Positions 8,074 to 16,517 are shown, counted from the stretch's first letter. The stretch is 34,097 nt of DNA from an uncultured Allomuricauda sp. (GCF_937884665.1 NZ_CAKZYF010000175.1:1-34097), one strand, 5' to 3'. Numbers and translations are program-made. The notes: generated by a model from the letters alone, not told the origin.

Positions 8074-8615
8074 AAAACTGTATTTAGCATATCTACGGCA
8101 TAGGCTTTGAAATCTGGTTGATCTGCATTCCGTAAAATATTTTTTATCCAAGACGCCCGCTCATGGGCGAACACTTCCAATTCCCAAATACATAATAGTC
8201 CGTAAGAACCGAACGGAGATTTCGTGATACGATCGGGAGATTCAAAATGGGAAAAAAACACGTTTGTCCCTATCATTTCCCCTCCGGTCCACCAGTTCCA
8301 TAAAATCCAGATGCCTTCCCTTCCCTCATGGATAATCAAAAAGGCATTGTTATACGTGGGCAGCTTAGACTGTTCAACTTCCGAAATCCAAGTTGGAATG
8401 AAATCCATTACCCTTCCCAAAGTAACCGTTGAACGAAACTCCTTGTGTTTGGTTATCGTATACACCTTTACGCTCCATCCGTTAGAATTCACTTGTTGAT
8501 TCAATTCAATCTTTCTTGCTCGGTATGTTTCGAATTCTGGTTTCAGCGTGACTTGGGTTTGATAGCTTTGTGGTTTCCTTTCATTTTCAAGATGAGCCCA
8601 ATTTTTTGAGGTCAA
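8070..8615 (-). CDS. Conserved-looking protein of unknown function
   Basis: The 181-residue protein is soluble, rich in Trp (for example GIWILWNWWTGGEMIG) and has no signal peptide or membrane segment. I cannot name the family. Its only available start is TTG: a TAG stop lies two codons upstream and the first internal ATG is about 70 codons in. AGAGG stands three bases before the TTG, which is unusually close but is one of the few Shine-Dalgarno-like words here. The stop overlaps the GNAT start by four bases, so the two are co-translated. The GNAT protein might act in the same process. Confidence 0.6.
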   Translation of the reverse strand: MTSKNWAHLENERKPQSYQTQVTLKPEFETYRARKIELNQQVNSNGWSVKVYTITKHKEFRSTVTLGRVMDFIPTWISEVEQSKLPTYNNAFLIIHEGREGIWILWNWWTGGEMIGTNVFFSHFESPDRITKSPFGSYGLLCIWELEVFAHERASWIKNILRNADQPDFKAYAVDMLNTVL

Positions 8616-8716
8616 AAACCTCTATTTTGTACGTAGGATACTTTTTTAGCTTCACTATGGAATGAGTGGGACGTGGGGCAACTTCCTGCCAAAATCCCTA
8701 GAATCTATTTCGGGCA

Positions 8717-9235
8717 TTATAAGTATCGTTCTTTAATGATATCCATGTGCCAGATTTCGTGCCCCGTAACGGTAAATGCAGCTGCCCTTGCCGACATAGC
8801 TGCCCCGTTGGCAATACCTACATTTTGTAAATCCGTGTTGATGAAGCTATTCACTAAAGAGATGGAACTCTGCCGAACGGCTTGAAACTCCGCCAAGAGC
8901 TGTTCCATATTTTTCTTGCTCGCCCCAGAAGGTTCAACATATTCATTTTGGTTAAAACCCGCTAGTTCGGTCTTGTCGTTTCGGGCGATACGGAAACAGC
9001 GGTACATAAAAATCCGTTCCGTATCAATGAGATGCTGCAAAATCTCTTTACAGTTCCACTTCCCCTTGGCATAGCGATATCCTAATTTCTCTTTAGGCAG
9101 CTTTTGAAAGAAGTCAATTACATTCAGAAAGCCATTTTCAAAACTTTGAGTTAAGGACATGGAGGCTTCCAACTTACGGATGTATCGAGAATAATACGGG
9201 TCGTATTCCTTAGAGTTCAAATCTTTTATGTGCAT
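8717..9235 (-). CDS. DinB-family putative metal-dependent hydrolase/transferase
   Basis: The 172-residue product has the four-helix bundle layout of DinB/YfiT proteins (DinB_2 type). The predicted metal-binding histidines are visible: one in the KEILQHLIDTERIFMYR helix and a pair in GHEIWHMDIIKERY near the C-terminus, giving the HxxxH of the family. Members include bacillithiol transferases and DNA-damage-inducible proteins; here only the fold is supported. I use the ATG at 9235. The frame extends ten codons further to a TTG, but those codons are a lysine/isoleucine run in AT-rich DNA. It looks monocistronic. Confidence 0.85.
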   Translation of the reverse strand: MHIKDLNSKEYDPYYSRYIRKLEASMSLTQSFENGFLNVIDFFQKLPKEKLGYRYAKGKWNCKEILQHLIDTERIFMYRCFRIARNDKTELAGFNQNEYVEPSGASKKNMEQLLAEFQAVRQSSISLVNSFINTDLQNVGIANGAAMSARAAAFTVTGHEIWHMDIIKERYL

Positions 9236-9686
9236 AATCAATATTTTGATTTTTAAAATTATCAACTATTCATGTATTTTTAATTAATACTATTAATAAT
9301 ATATCACTAAAAATTTAATTTATTAAAAAAAATGTCCAATTAATCTTATTTATGAATGTAGATAAAATTAGCCTAAAATTTTAGAAATTTTCCCGGTCAA
9401 TACTAAGAACCCATTTAAAGAAACTGTTGCCCAAGCGCGGCTATCTTTTCCAGACAGTCCCAGATTGAACATAAACTCAAAAGGTACTGAAATGATCCCT
9501 GCTTATTTAAGCAAGATAAAAACTAACAAATCTGATATTCTTTGGGATTTGCCCGCAACCTGGAACATCTTGGTAAACCTAGACATTAGATTGGCGGCCT
9601 ATGCTTAGTTTAGCGCTCCATTGCTCGGAAATCCATCCCAAATGGAAAAGTGTATTACGCACCACCATTCTAAACAAACCGTATCT
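9236..9686. other. AT-rich intergenic stretch with one short open frame
   Basis: The first 150 bases are strongly AT-rich, including a perfect 12-base palindrome CTAAAATTTTAG (9373-9384), and probably hold the DinB promoter. A plus-strand frame stays open for 78 codons from after a TAG at 9369 to a TAG at 9606. Its only ATG (9492) leaves 38 residues (MIPAYLSKIKTNKSDILWDL and onward). The amino-acid composition is not absurd, but there is no known motif and no clear start, so it may be a gene remnant or chance. Confidence 0.35.
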
Positions 9687-10286
9687 TTAGTTTTGGAGTG
9701 AATCAATCGTTGATCTAGCCTTCGCCAATTCGTTGGACAATCTTTGGTTTTCAGACTGATATTGCAACTCCAACCGTTCCATTTTTCGCTCAAATTCATC
9801 CATGGGAACATATTGGGGTTTTAAAAAAGTATTGTTCAAAATGCTGTAAAGGGTAAACAAAAAACTAATGACCACCGCGGCAATAAGCAAGCTTAGCAAG
9901 TTTTTTTCACGTCTCAAAGAAGAATTGTTCTTAAGGATTGATTTTTCATTTTTGGAAAGCTTCCGACTCCCTGAAATCTGATGTAAAAGTGAATCCCATT
10001 TTTCTTCCTCTTTAACATGCATATCCAAGAATCCGCTTTCTTGAAGAAAATATTGGGTTTTAGGGGTAGAGGCCAACATAAAAATCTCAGAGCCGTTACC
10101 GCTCATAATATCCAAAAGACTGGAATCGTAGTCGCAAATTTCCTTGATAAGCTTTTTCACGAAATCCAAATTGTAGTTGGGTCGTAAAAACTCATCATAA
10201 AGCGCTTGGGTTTCGAAGTAATCCCTGCGATTCAGGGCATACTGCAAAAAACGATCCTTCAATTCCGCTTTAAAAAACTCGCTCAT
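9687..10286 (-). CDS. Single-pass membrane protein with coiled coil, unknown function
   Basis: The 199-residue protein has a soluble N-terminal part (about 1-125) of mostly helical, charged character, one membrane segment (LLSLLIAAVVISFLFTLYSIL, near 130-150) and a C-terminal coiled coil (MERLELQYQSENQRLSNELAKARSTIDSLQ). There is no signal peptide, so the N-terminus is probably cytoplasmic and the coiled coil periplasmic. I chose the ATG at 10286 over a TTG three codons upstream. The family is not recognised. It lies 135 bases downstream of clpS on the same strand and could be transcribed from its own promoter. Confidence 0.6.
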   Translation of the reverse strand: MSEFFKAELKDRFLQYALNRRDYFETQALYDEFLRPNYNLDFVKKLIKEICDYDSSLLDIMSGNGSEIFMLASTPKTQYFLQESGFLDMHVKEEEKWDSLLHQISGSRKLSKNEKSILKNNSSLRREKNLLSLLIAAVVISFLFTLYSILNNTFLKPQYVPMDEFERKMERLELQYQSENQRLSNELAKARSTIDSLQN

Positions 10287-10421
10287 CTTTGACAATTTCC
10301 CTGTAACGGGAGACGTTAAAAATAAAGTAAAACTTGAATTTTAGGCGTGTAAAAAAACGGATTTCACACAGAAATAACATTTATCGCACGTCTTATGCAT
10401 GTTGGAGGTCAAAAACTGGAA

Positions 10422-10697
10422 CTAAACAATTTCAGCGCTCAAACCGGCTTGCAGTAATTTGGAACATCTCGGCTTCAAATCCTCATATTCCCCTGTTTTC
10501 ACAGTACATTTTCCTTTGTAGTGGACAATAAGGGAACATTGTTCCGCCTGTTCTGGGGTATGGTCGCAAACATCGATCAAGGTGGCTATTACGTGGTCGA
10601 AGGTATTCACATCGTCATTAAAGAGAATTATTTCGGACAGTTTTTTGACGTCCTCCTCCAATACTAGCGACTCTGATATTTTTTCCTTGGTACCCAA
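10422..10697 (-). CDS. clpS: ATP-dependent Clp protease adaptor ClpS
   Basis: The 91-residue protein matches ClpS, the adaptor that delivers N-degron substrates to ClpA/ClpC with ClpP. The family core is obvious: an acidic N-terminal tail, then IILFNDDVNTFDHVI (substrate-pocket NDD followed by the conserved histidine region), AEQCSLIVHYKGKCTVKTG and the C-terminal LQAGLSAEI. The length is normal for the Flavobacteriia form. The start must be TTG, because an in-frame TGA lies two codons upstream and no ATG is available. It is the last gene of the minus-strand run, 37 bases after prmA; this adjacency is common in the phylum as far as I recall. Confidence 0.93.
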   Translation of the reverse strand: MGTKEKISESLVLEEDVKKLSEIILFNDDVNTFDHVIATLIDVCDHTPEQAEQCSLIVHYKGKCTVKTGEYEDLKPRCSKLLQAGLSAEIV

Positions 10698-10734
10698 AAA
10701 TCAGATTTTAAAGGACTAATATACTAATTTTCAG

Positions 10735-11565
10735 CTATGAAAACCGATATAGGGCGGCCACCCAATTGTTTTTTTCCAGATTATCAATAAACTGGAGCCC
10801 AACCTCCTGACATGCTTTTGAGACGCTACCCAAATCCTCTTTATAAAAGCCGCTCAACAAGAGCATACCCTCAGTATTCAGGGATTGTGCATACCGCGGA
10901 ATATCTTGAAGTAAAATATTGCGATTGATATTTGCCAGGACAGCATCATACTTTTTGCCTAGGATAAGTTGTACGTCACCTTGGTGAACTTGTATCTCAC
11001 CACAACCATTTCTCAAGCAGTTTTCCTTGGCATTCTGATAGGACCAAGTGTCCACATCGATGGCATCCACATACTGGGCCCCTTTCATTTTGGCAAGAAT
11101 TGCCAATACTCCAGTACCGCAACCCATATCCAAGACACTTTTAGCTATCAAATCGAGCTCCAAAATCCATTTCAACATCATGTAAGTGGTTTGGTGATGA
11201 CCTGTGCCGAAACTCATTTTGGGTGCGATCACTATATCATATTCAGCATCTACAGAAGAATGAAAGGGCGCTCGTACCACACAACGACCATCAATTTGTA
11301 TGGGGTGGAAGTTCCTTTCCCAAGCTGCATTCCAGTTTTCCTGCTGAATTTCCTTTTGGGTCCAGGAAATCGTTACATCTGGACTTTGCAATATGCTTAT
11401 GTCTTTTAAGGAGTTGGCATCCCAGTTCGATTTCAAGATATAAGCAAGCACTCCAGAATCTTGCTCCACAAAACTTTCAAAACCGCACTCCCCAAGTTCC
11501 GCAATAAGTATTTCAGAAAACGGATATACGGGTTCTACACGAAAATCCAGTTCAAGGTAAATCAA
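10735..11565 (-). CDS. prmA: Ribosomal protein L11 methyltransferase
   Basis: PrmA trimethylates ribosomal protein L11 using S-adenosylmethionine. The 276-residue product has the N-terminal substrate-recognition domain (about 1-95) and a class I methyltransferase domain. The AdoMet-binding motif is SVLDMGCGTGVLAILAKMKGA, preceded by the FGTGHHQTT loop, and the NINRNIL motif matches the family's N-[IV] active-site region. The start is TTG 10 bases after the tpiA stop; no ATG precedes it in frame, and starting here reproduces the usual N-terminal strand (YLELDFRVEP). It is co-transcribed with tpiA upstream and clpS downstream. Confidence 0.95.
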   Translation of the reverse strand: MIYLELDFRVEPVYPFSEILIAELGECGFESFVEQDSGVLAYILKSNWDANSLKDISILQSPDVTISWTQKEIQQENWNAAWERNFHPIQIDGRCVVRAPFHSSVDAEYDIVIAPKMSFGTGHHQTTYMMLKWILELDLIAKSVLDMGCGTGVLAILAKMKGAQYVDAIDVDTWSYQNAKENCLRNGCGEIQVHQGDVQLILGKKYDAVLANINRNILLQDIPRYAQSLNTEGMLLLSGFYKEDLGSVSKACQEVGLQFIDNLEKNNWVAALYRFS

Positions 11566-11575
11566 GAAGGCGCTT

Positions 11576-12325
11576 TTAAATCGCTTTAATAATAGCTACA
11601 AAATCATCCACTTTTAAAGATGCCCCCCCAATCAGTCCTCCATCCACATCGGGTTTGGAGAAAATATCAGCGGCATTTGCGGGTTTTACACTACCTCCGT
11701 ATAAAATAGGAACGGTATTCGCAATCGACGGAGTGAAGGCATCGGCAATTGTTTTTCTGATAAAAGCGTGCATTTCTTGAGCTTGTTCTGGAGATGCGGT
11801 CTCTCCCGTGCCAATGGCCCAAACTGGTTCATACGCCAATACGATCTGGGCCCAGGCCTTTGGCTCAAGATGAAAAAGTGCATTTTTCAATTGGCGCTCC
11901 ACCACGGAAAAATGGTTTCCAGATTTCCTATCACCCAATTCTTCTCCAAAGCAAATAATCGCGGTCATACCTTTTTTAATTGCGGTATCCACTTTCTTCG
12001 CCAATAAATCGTCCTCTTCCCCAAAATGGGACCTACGCTCAGAGTGTCCCAAAATCACGGTATCCACACCTATATTTTGAAGCATTTCTGCCGAAATCTC
12101 ACCAGTAAAAGCGCCATTCTCCGCAAAATGCATATTCTGGGCGGCCACCTGTATTGTAGAGGATTCCAAACTGTTTTTGGCGAGGGCCAAATTGACAAAA
12201 GTGGGAGCTACAATGACTTGGGCTTCGGTATTTGGGAGTTTTGCCGATAATTCGGACAATAGCGTTTCTGTTTCATCCAGCGTTTTATTCATTTTCCAAT
12301 TACCTGCAACTATTTGGGTTCTCAT
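11576..12325 (-). CDS. tpiA: Triosephosphate isomerase
   Basis: TpiA interconverts dihydroxyacetone phosphate and glyceraldehyde 3-phosphate in glycolysis and gluconeogenesis. All catalytic elements of this 249-residue TIM barrel are present: K11 in GNWKMNK, H94 in ILGHSERR, and E166 in the AYEPVWAIGTG loop that carries the flexible loop 6. The phosphate-binding GGS and GGLIGGASL elements close the barrel. It starts with ATG 26 bases after the BT_3928-type gene's stop and is followed by prmA after 9 bases, so it is the third gene of a five-gene minus-strand operon. Nothing is unusual in length or residues. Confidence 0.98.
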   Translation of the reverse strand: MRTQIVAGNWKMNKTLDETETLLSELSAKLPNTEAQVIVAPTFVNLALAKNSLESSTIQVAAQNMHFAENGAFTGEISAEMLQNIGVDTVILGHSERRSHFGEEDDLLAKKVDTAIKKGMTAIICFGEELGDRKSGNHFSVVERQLKNALFHLEPKAWAQIVLAYEPVWAIGTGETASPEQAQEMHAFIRKTIADAFTPSIANTVPILYGGSVKPANAADIFSKPDVDGGLIGGASLKVDDFVAIIKAI

Positions 12326-12351
12326 CGTATTTTTTGATTTGATATGTTCTT

Positions 12352-13446
12352 TTAGAATTTTAGTTTGTCCAAATCATTATAATGGACTTTCTGGAGAATT
12401 GTGCCACGCTCCAAAATCAATACGCCTGGATTAGAACGAACTATGGTTTTCAAAGTGGTTTCATCGGTAAAATAAAAGTCAAAATCCAAGTCGTATTTTT
12501 TAAGGATTTCGTTGGCTCGTTCATCACTAGAAGCGGACATTCCAATAACCTTATACCCGTTTGATTCTGCCTTGTTCGCAACCATGTTCAGTGTTTCAAA
12601 AATTTCCAAGTTACTTTTGATCAAATCAAACGCAATGATCATGACCAATTTCTCCTCTTGTAAAAGTTGGGGGCTTTGGTCCTCCCCATTTTTTTCAATG
12701 GTGAAATCGTGAATTGGAGGTTCGTATCCTTTTTGGATTTCCGTGGTTTCTACCCCCACAAACTCCCCTTTCACGGTAGGATAATCCCCATTGGTGACCA
12801 CGATTTTCTCCTTCCCGTCCACATTAAATTCCCAGGCGTATTCATAGATTGGTTTTGGCGCATTTTCAGGAACTGACATCCCTTCTTGAATATTGGCACC
12901 AATCTTATAAGGTCTAAAATCGATGGATGGTAAATGGTGGAGCACGTGATTGGCAAAAACCGAACAGGCCAATACGGTAAATCCTGCTAAAATCCAGTTG
13001 GTTTTGTTGGAAAACAATGGTTTTATAAACCTTCTTCCATAAAAGAGAATCAATATGAGAATCAAAAGAACAATATCCTTGCCGAATGATTCCCAGGGCG
13101 TCAACTTAATGGCGTCCCCAAAACAGCCGCAGTCTGTGACCTTATTAAAATAGGCGGAATAAAACGTTAGAAAAGTAAAAAAAACGATCATGAGCAATAA
13201 ACTCCATACCGTCAATTTTGGCTTAAAGCCCAAAAGAAGGAACACTCCCAGGACCACCTCCAGTATGACCACAAAAATTGAAATGGCCAAGGCCAAGGGC
13301 ATCAAAAAGGGAAGGTCCAAAACACTTTGACTAAAGTACTCTTCCAATTTAAAGGAAAATCCAACAGGGTCGTTCAGTTTTATGAAGCCGCTTATAATGA
13401 ACAAGACCCCCACAAATACCCTAGAAAATCCGACAAGATATTTCAT
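12352..13446 (-). CDS. BT_3928-family membrane protein (DoxX/MauE-like plus thioredoxin-like domain)
   Basis: The 364-residue protein starts with a DoxX/MauE-like domain of four membrane helices (about 1-130), containing a C-G-C-F-G dithiol between helices (TDCGCFGDAI). A further helix lies near 148-166, followed by a soluble part with a PIYEYAW segment and a C-terminal region (about 265-364) resembling a thioredoxin fold without a CxxC (LVMIIAFDLIKSN... SNPGVLILERGTILQK). NCBI names this Bacteroidota family after Bacteroides BT_3928; the function is not established. Its start overlaps the stop of the DUF1599 gene by four bases. A redox role for the dithiol is inference. Confidence 0.85.
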   Translation of the reverse strand: MKYLVGFSRVFVGVLFIISGFIKLNDPVGFSFKLEEYFSQSVLDLPFLMPLALAISIFVVILEVVLGVFLLLGFKPKLTVWSLLLMIVFFTFLTFYSAYFNKVTDCGCFGDAIKLTPWESFGKDIVLLILILILFYGRRFIKPLFSNKTNWILAGFTVLACSVFANHVLHHLPSIDFRPYKIGANIQEGMSVPENAPKPIYEYAWEFNVDGKEKIVVTNGDYPTVKGEFVGVETTEIQKGYEPPIHDFTIEKNGEDQSPQLLQEEKLVMIIAFDLIKSNLEIFETLNMVANKAESNGYKVIGMSASSDERANEILKKYDLDFDFYFTDETTLKTIVRSNPGVLILERGTILQKVHYNDLDKLKF

Positions 13447-13991
13447 AAATCTTCGACTACTTTTAGGTGGATCAAAGCGAACACGGCATAGTTTATCATA
13501 TCCTGATAATTTGCTTCTATTCCTTCACTGACCAGGGTTTCTCCCTTGTTATTTTCTATTTGCTTGACCCGAAGCAGCTTTTGTAAGATCAAATCGGTCA
13601 ATGAACTGACCCGCATATCCCGCCAAGCTTCCCCATAGTCATGGTTTTTATTTTCCATTAAGGTCTTGGTAATTTCAATCTGTATATTGTAAAGGTCAAG
13701 CGCTTCTTTTTCACTCATGTCCGGTTGGTCGGATACTCCTTTTTGAAGTTGAACAAGCGCCATAATGGAGTAATTGATGATTCCCATAAATTCTGGGATT
13801 TCCCCTTCATCCACTTTGCGGGTACTATTTTGTTGAAGACTTCGAATACGCTGTGCTTTTATAAATATTTGGTCAGTCAAAGAGGGTAAGCGCAAGATTC
13901 TCCAGGCGGTACCGTAATCCTTGGTCTTTTTGATGAAAAGTTCCCGGCATTCTTGTATGATGTCGTCATACTGTTGGGAAGTTTGCTGCAT
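13443..13991 (-). CDS. DUF1599-domain protein with internal duplication
   Basis: The 182-residue soluble protein consists of two copies of the same unit. The first carries KKTKDYGTAWRILRLPSLTD at about 21-40 and the second ENKNHDYGEAWRDMRVSSLTD at about 112-132, each followed by a helix rich in Arg/Lys/Gln. The DYGxAWR core is the DUF1599 (PF07659) signature. The biochemical role is unknown to me. It heads the operon with BT_3928, tpiA, prmA and clpS, has an ATG start, and a -7 promoter word stands about 60 bases upstream. It is divergent from folP. Confidence 0.9.
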   Translation of the reverse strand: MQQTSQQYDDIIQECRELFIKKTKDYGTAWRILRLPSLTDQIFIKAQRIRSLQQNSTRKVDEGEIPEFMGIINYSIMALVQLQKGVSDQPDMSEKEALDLYNIQIEITKTLMENKNHDYGEAWRDMRVSSLTDLILQKLLRVKQIENNKGETLVSEGIEANYQDMINYAVFALIHLKVVEDL

Positions 13992-14049
13992 GTATTCCTG
14001 TTAATTTGTGTAAATTTCGCGCAAGGTTTTTGTGCAAAAACACTTTTGC

Positions 14050-14057
14050 CAAAGATA
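14050..14057 (-). promoter_or_regulatory. Candidate -7 box for the DUF1599-tpiA-clpS operon
   Basis: On the minus strand this reads TATCTTTG, a perfect match to the Bacteroidetes -7 consensus TAnnTTTG, about 60 bases upstream of the DUF1599 ATG in the divergent folP gap. No TTG lies at the usual -33 distance, which lowers confidence. Confidence 0.45.
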
Positions 14058-14085
14058 ATCAAACCCAATAAAGCGCATCTTCTTT

Positions 14086-14916
14086 ATGACGATAAACTGT
14101 AAAGGAACCCTTGTGGATTTGACTTCCCCAAAAGTTATGGGAATTCTTAACCTTACCCCGGACTCTTTTTATGATGGCGGTAAGTATAAAAATGAAAAAG
14201 CCATCTTAAAACAGACTGAAAAAATGTTGGGCGAAGGGGCCAGTTTCATTGATATGGGAGCCTATAGCTCCAGACCCGGCGCGCAACATGTCCCCGAGGA
14301 GGAAGAGAAGCAAAGACTGCTTCCAGTTCTTGAACTAGTATTGCGGCATTTTCCTGACGCTTTCTTTTCCATTGATACATTTCGAAGTACGGTGGCGCAA
14401 GAATGCCTTGAGCGGGGCGCTGCTATGATAAACGATATTTCCGCGGGAAATCTGGATGAAAATATGTTTGATATAGTGGCACATTTCCAGGTACCCTATA
14501 TCGCCATGCACCTCAAAGGGACACCTCAATCCATGCAGAAGGAAAGCATTTATGAGGATGTTATTACCGATTTGCTCCATTACTTTTCAGAAAAGCTACA
14601 AAAGGGACGGGCAAAAAAGATAAATGATATTATAATAGACCCTGGATTTGGTTTTGCCAAAACACTAAAACAGAATTATCATCTTTTACATCACCTAGAG
14701 CTGTTCCAAACCTTAAAAAAACCCCTTCTTATAGGTCTTAGCCGAAAATCCATGATATATAAAATGCTAAAATCTTCTCCAACAGAAGCACTAAATGGAT
14801 CGACCGCCTTGCATAGCATTGCGTTATGGAAAGGTGCCCATATCCTTAGGGTGCACGATGTAAAGGAGGCCATGGAGTGTATTGTCCTAATGGAAACCTT
14901 GAAGGCAAATGCTTGA
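14086..14916 (+). CDS. folP: Dihydropteroate synthase
   Basis: FolP condenses p-aminobenzoate with 6-hydroxymethyl-dihydropterin diphosphate to make dihydropteroate in folate synthesis, and is the sulfonamide target. The 276-residue TIM barrel shows all signature loops in order: VMGILNLTPDSFYDGGKY, MGAYSSRPGA, SIDTFRSTVA, INDISAG, MHLKGTPQSM, IIDPGFGFAKT, LIGLSRKSM and RVHDVKEA. The ATG start is 94 bases from the divergent DUF1599 gene. It is the first gene of the plus-strand operon folP-cdaA-DUF3667; folE, the first enzyme of the pathway, lies at the far end of the window, not linked. Confidence 0.97.
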   Translation: MTINCKGTLVDLTSPKVMGILNLTPDSFYDGGKYKNEKAILKQTEKMLGEGASFIDMGAYSSRPGAQHVPEEEEKQRLLPVLELVLRHFPDAFFSIDTFRSTVAQECLERGAAMINDISAGNLDENMFDIVAHFQVPYIAMHLKGTPQSMQKESIYEDVITDLLHYFSEKLQKGRAKKINDIIIDPGFGFAKTLKQNYHLLHHLELFQTLKKPLLIGLSRKSMIYKMLKSSPTEALNGSTALHSIALWKGAHILRVHDVKEAMECIVLMETLKANA

Positions 14917-14963
14917 TACTTTCGCGTTCTGCGATTTTTGTTAATTTTACAAAAACGGCACGG

Positions 14964-15749
14964 TTGGATTTCCTCAATTTTCTTGAATTTAAAATCACGG
15001 ATTTTATTGACATCATTCTTGTTGCCGCCCTACTTTACTATATCTACAAATTGGTCAAGGGAACTGTTGCCATCAATATTTTTATTGGAATCGTCATCAT
15101 TTGGGCGCTTTGGAAGCTGACAGAATTGCTACAAATGAAAATGATAAGTAGCATGGTGGGGGGGTTTATGAATATTGGCCTAATCGCACTTATTATTGTT
15201 TTCCAACAGGAAATCAGAAAATTTCTGCTGATGATAGGCTCCACCAATTTTGCGACAAAGCGGAGTTTTGTCCGCCATTTTAAGTTTTTGAAACAAGAGG
15301 CCCTTCCTTCCGACACCAATGTAAAAGCCATTGTTTCGGCCTGCGAAAAAATGGGGCTTTCCAAGACCGGGGCGCTCATTGTCGTGGAACGGAACAATCC
15401 TTTGGATTTTGTAAAATCCACAGGCGATCAAATGAACATCCAAATCACCCAGCCCATCTTAGAGAGCATTTTTTTCAAGAACAGCCCCCTACATGATGGT
15501 GCCGCTATTATACAAGACAATTACATTACGGCCACACGTGTGATATTGCCCGTTTCCAACGACCGGAACATTCCCTTGAGGTTCGGTCTACGTCATAGGG
15601 CAGCTGTGGGCATTACAGAAAAAACAGATGCTGTTTGTCTTGTGGTCAGTGAAGAAACAGGAGCCGTGACCTACATCAAAAATGGGGAATTCATTGCTTT
15701 TAAAGGATTTCCAGCACTCGTTTCCTTAATTGAAAAAGACCTTGAGTAA
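14964..15749 (+). CDS. cdaA: Diadenylate cyclase CdaA
   Basis: CdaA makes the second messenger c-di-AMP from two ATP. From the start chosen here it has 261 residues: three membrane helices (about 15-30, 37-57 and 68-90) and a DAC (DisA_N) domain with the catalytic D-G-A motif at 178-180 (SPLHDGAAII) and R-H-R at 210-212 (LRHRAAVGIT). The longest frame starts 29 codons earlier inside folP, but those residues lack family resemblance. The TTG at 14964 gives MDFLNFLEFKITDFIDI, the expected family N-terminus, and a 47-base gap after folP. DUF3667 follows after 2 bases. No CdaR-like gene is adjacent, unlike in Firmicutes. Confidence 0.95.
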   Translation: MDFLNFLEFKITDFIDIILVAALLYYIYKLVKGTVAINIFIGIVIIWALWKLTELLQMKMISSMVGGFMNIGLIALIIVFQQEIRKFLLMIGSTNFATKRSFVRHFKFLKQEALPSDTNVKAIVSACEKMGLSKTGALIVVERNNPLDFVKSTGDQMNIQITQPILESIFFKNSPLHDGAAIIQDNYITATRVILPVSNDRNIPLRFGLRHRAAVGITEKTDAVCLVVSEETGAVTYIKNGEFIAFKGFPALVSLIEKDLE

Positions 15750-15751
15750 GG

Positions 15752-16516
15752 ATGATTTGTAAAAACTGTGACGCCAGTCTTCGTTCTGATTTTAGCTACT
15801 GCCCCAGTTGTGGGGCCAAAGTAATACGCAACAGACTCACCCTAAAAAACATTTGGCAGGACCTAAGTTTTCAGGTATTCGACTTGGACAATACGCTGTT
15901 AAAAACCTTAAAACATCTATTTACCAAACCTGAGGTGGTCGTAAAAAGCTATATTTCTGGAACCCGCAAAAAATACATGAACCCGATAAGCTACTTCGCC
16001 ATAGCTGTTACCTTATCCGGAATTCTTTTTTTTATACTTAGAAATGTATATGAAGTGCAGTTGACCCAAAGTAGTTTCAACAACACCAACACGCCCAACT
16101 TGGATTTCATTTTTGATTACCAGGGTTTGATGTCCTATCTGTTCTTACCATTTTATTCGGCGATGACCTGGATACTTTTTCTTGATAAAGGAAAGCTGAA
16201 CTTTACCGAACATCTTGTCGCAAATTCGTATACCACGGCACAGACCTCGTTTATGCAAGTATTGATAAGCCTTCCCCTATTTGGGTTTTTCAATATTCCC
16301 TATGATATTTTCAATTGGATATTCATTTTTATAATGATTGCCTACATGTTCTATGTGTTTGGAAGGATTCACCAAACCAGATTTTTCAGCACTTTTTGGC
16401 GAGCGTTGGGCTACACCATATTTTTTGTTGTTTTTACTGCCGTAGTAGGCATTTCGATTGTAGTCATCATGTTATTGACGGGACGGCTCAACATCGAGGA
16501 TTTTGCAGGAAAATAG
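15752..16516 (+). CDS. DUF3667-domain zinc-ribbon membrane protein
   Basis: The 254-residue protein starts with a zinc ribbon: C3-x2-C6 and C18-x2-C21 (ICKNCDASLRS... YCPSCGAKV). The DUF3667 region follows, with TLKHLFTKPEVVVKSYISGTRKKYMNPISYF at about 50-80, and then four or five membrane helices to the C-terminus. Function is unknown; the family is common in Bacteroidota. It starts 2 bases after cdaA and is surely co-transcribed with it, which hints at a membrane partner or regulator of c-di-AMP synthesis, by inference only. Its stop faces the convergent ABC exporter gene after a single base, with no room for a terminator between them. Confidence 0.85.
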   Translation: MICKNCDASLRSDFSYCPSCGAKVIRNRLTLKNIWQDLSFQVFDLDNTLLKTLKHLFTKPEVVVKSYISGTRKKYMNPISYFAIAVTLSGILFFILRNVYEVQLTQSSFNNTNTPNLDFIFDYQGLMSYLFLPFYSAMTWILFLDKGKLNFTEHLVANSYTTAQTSFMQVLISLPLFGFFNIPYDIFNWIFIFIMIAYMFYVFGRIHQTRFFSTFWRALGYTIFFVVFTAVVGISIVVIMLLTGRLNIEDFAGK

Positions 16517-16517
16517 G

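Noticed and set aside
9372..9608. 78-codon plus-strand open frame downstream of the DinB gene promoter region
   Set aside because: Only an internal ATG giving 38 residues, and no recognised motif. It could be a remnant but cannot be supported as a gene.
10299..10320. Small TCCC/GGGA inverted repeat upstream of the coiled-coil membrane protein
   Set aside because: Only a 4-base stem with no T-tract, so not a terminator or convincing operator.
10969..11409. 146-codon plus-strand frame opposite prmA
   Set aside because: Fully antisense to a confident prmA with all methyltransferase motifs.
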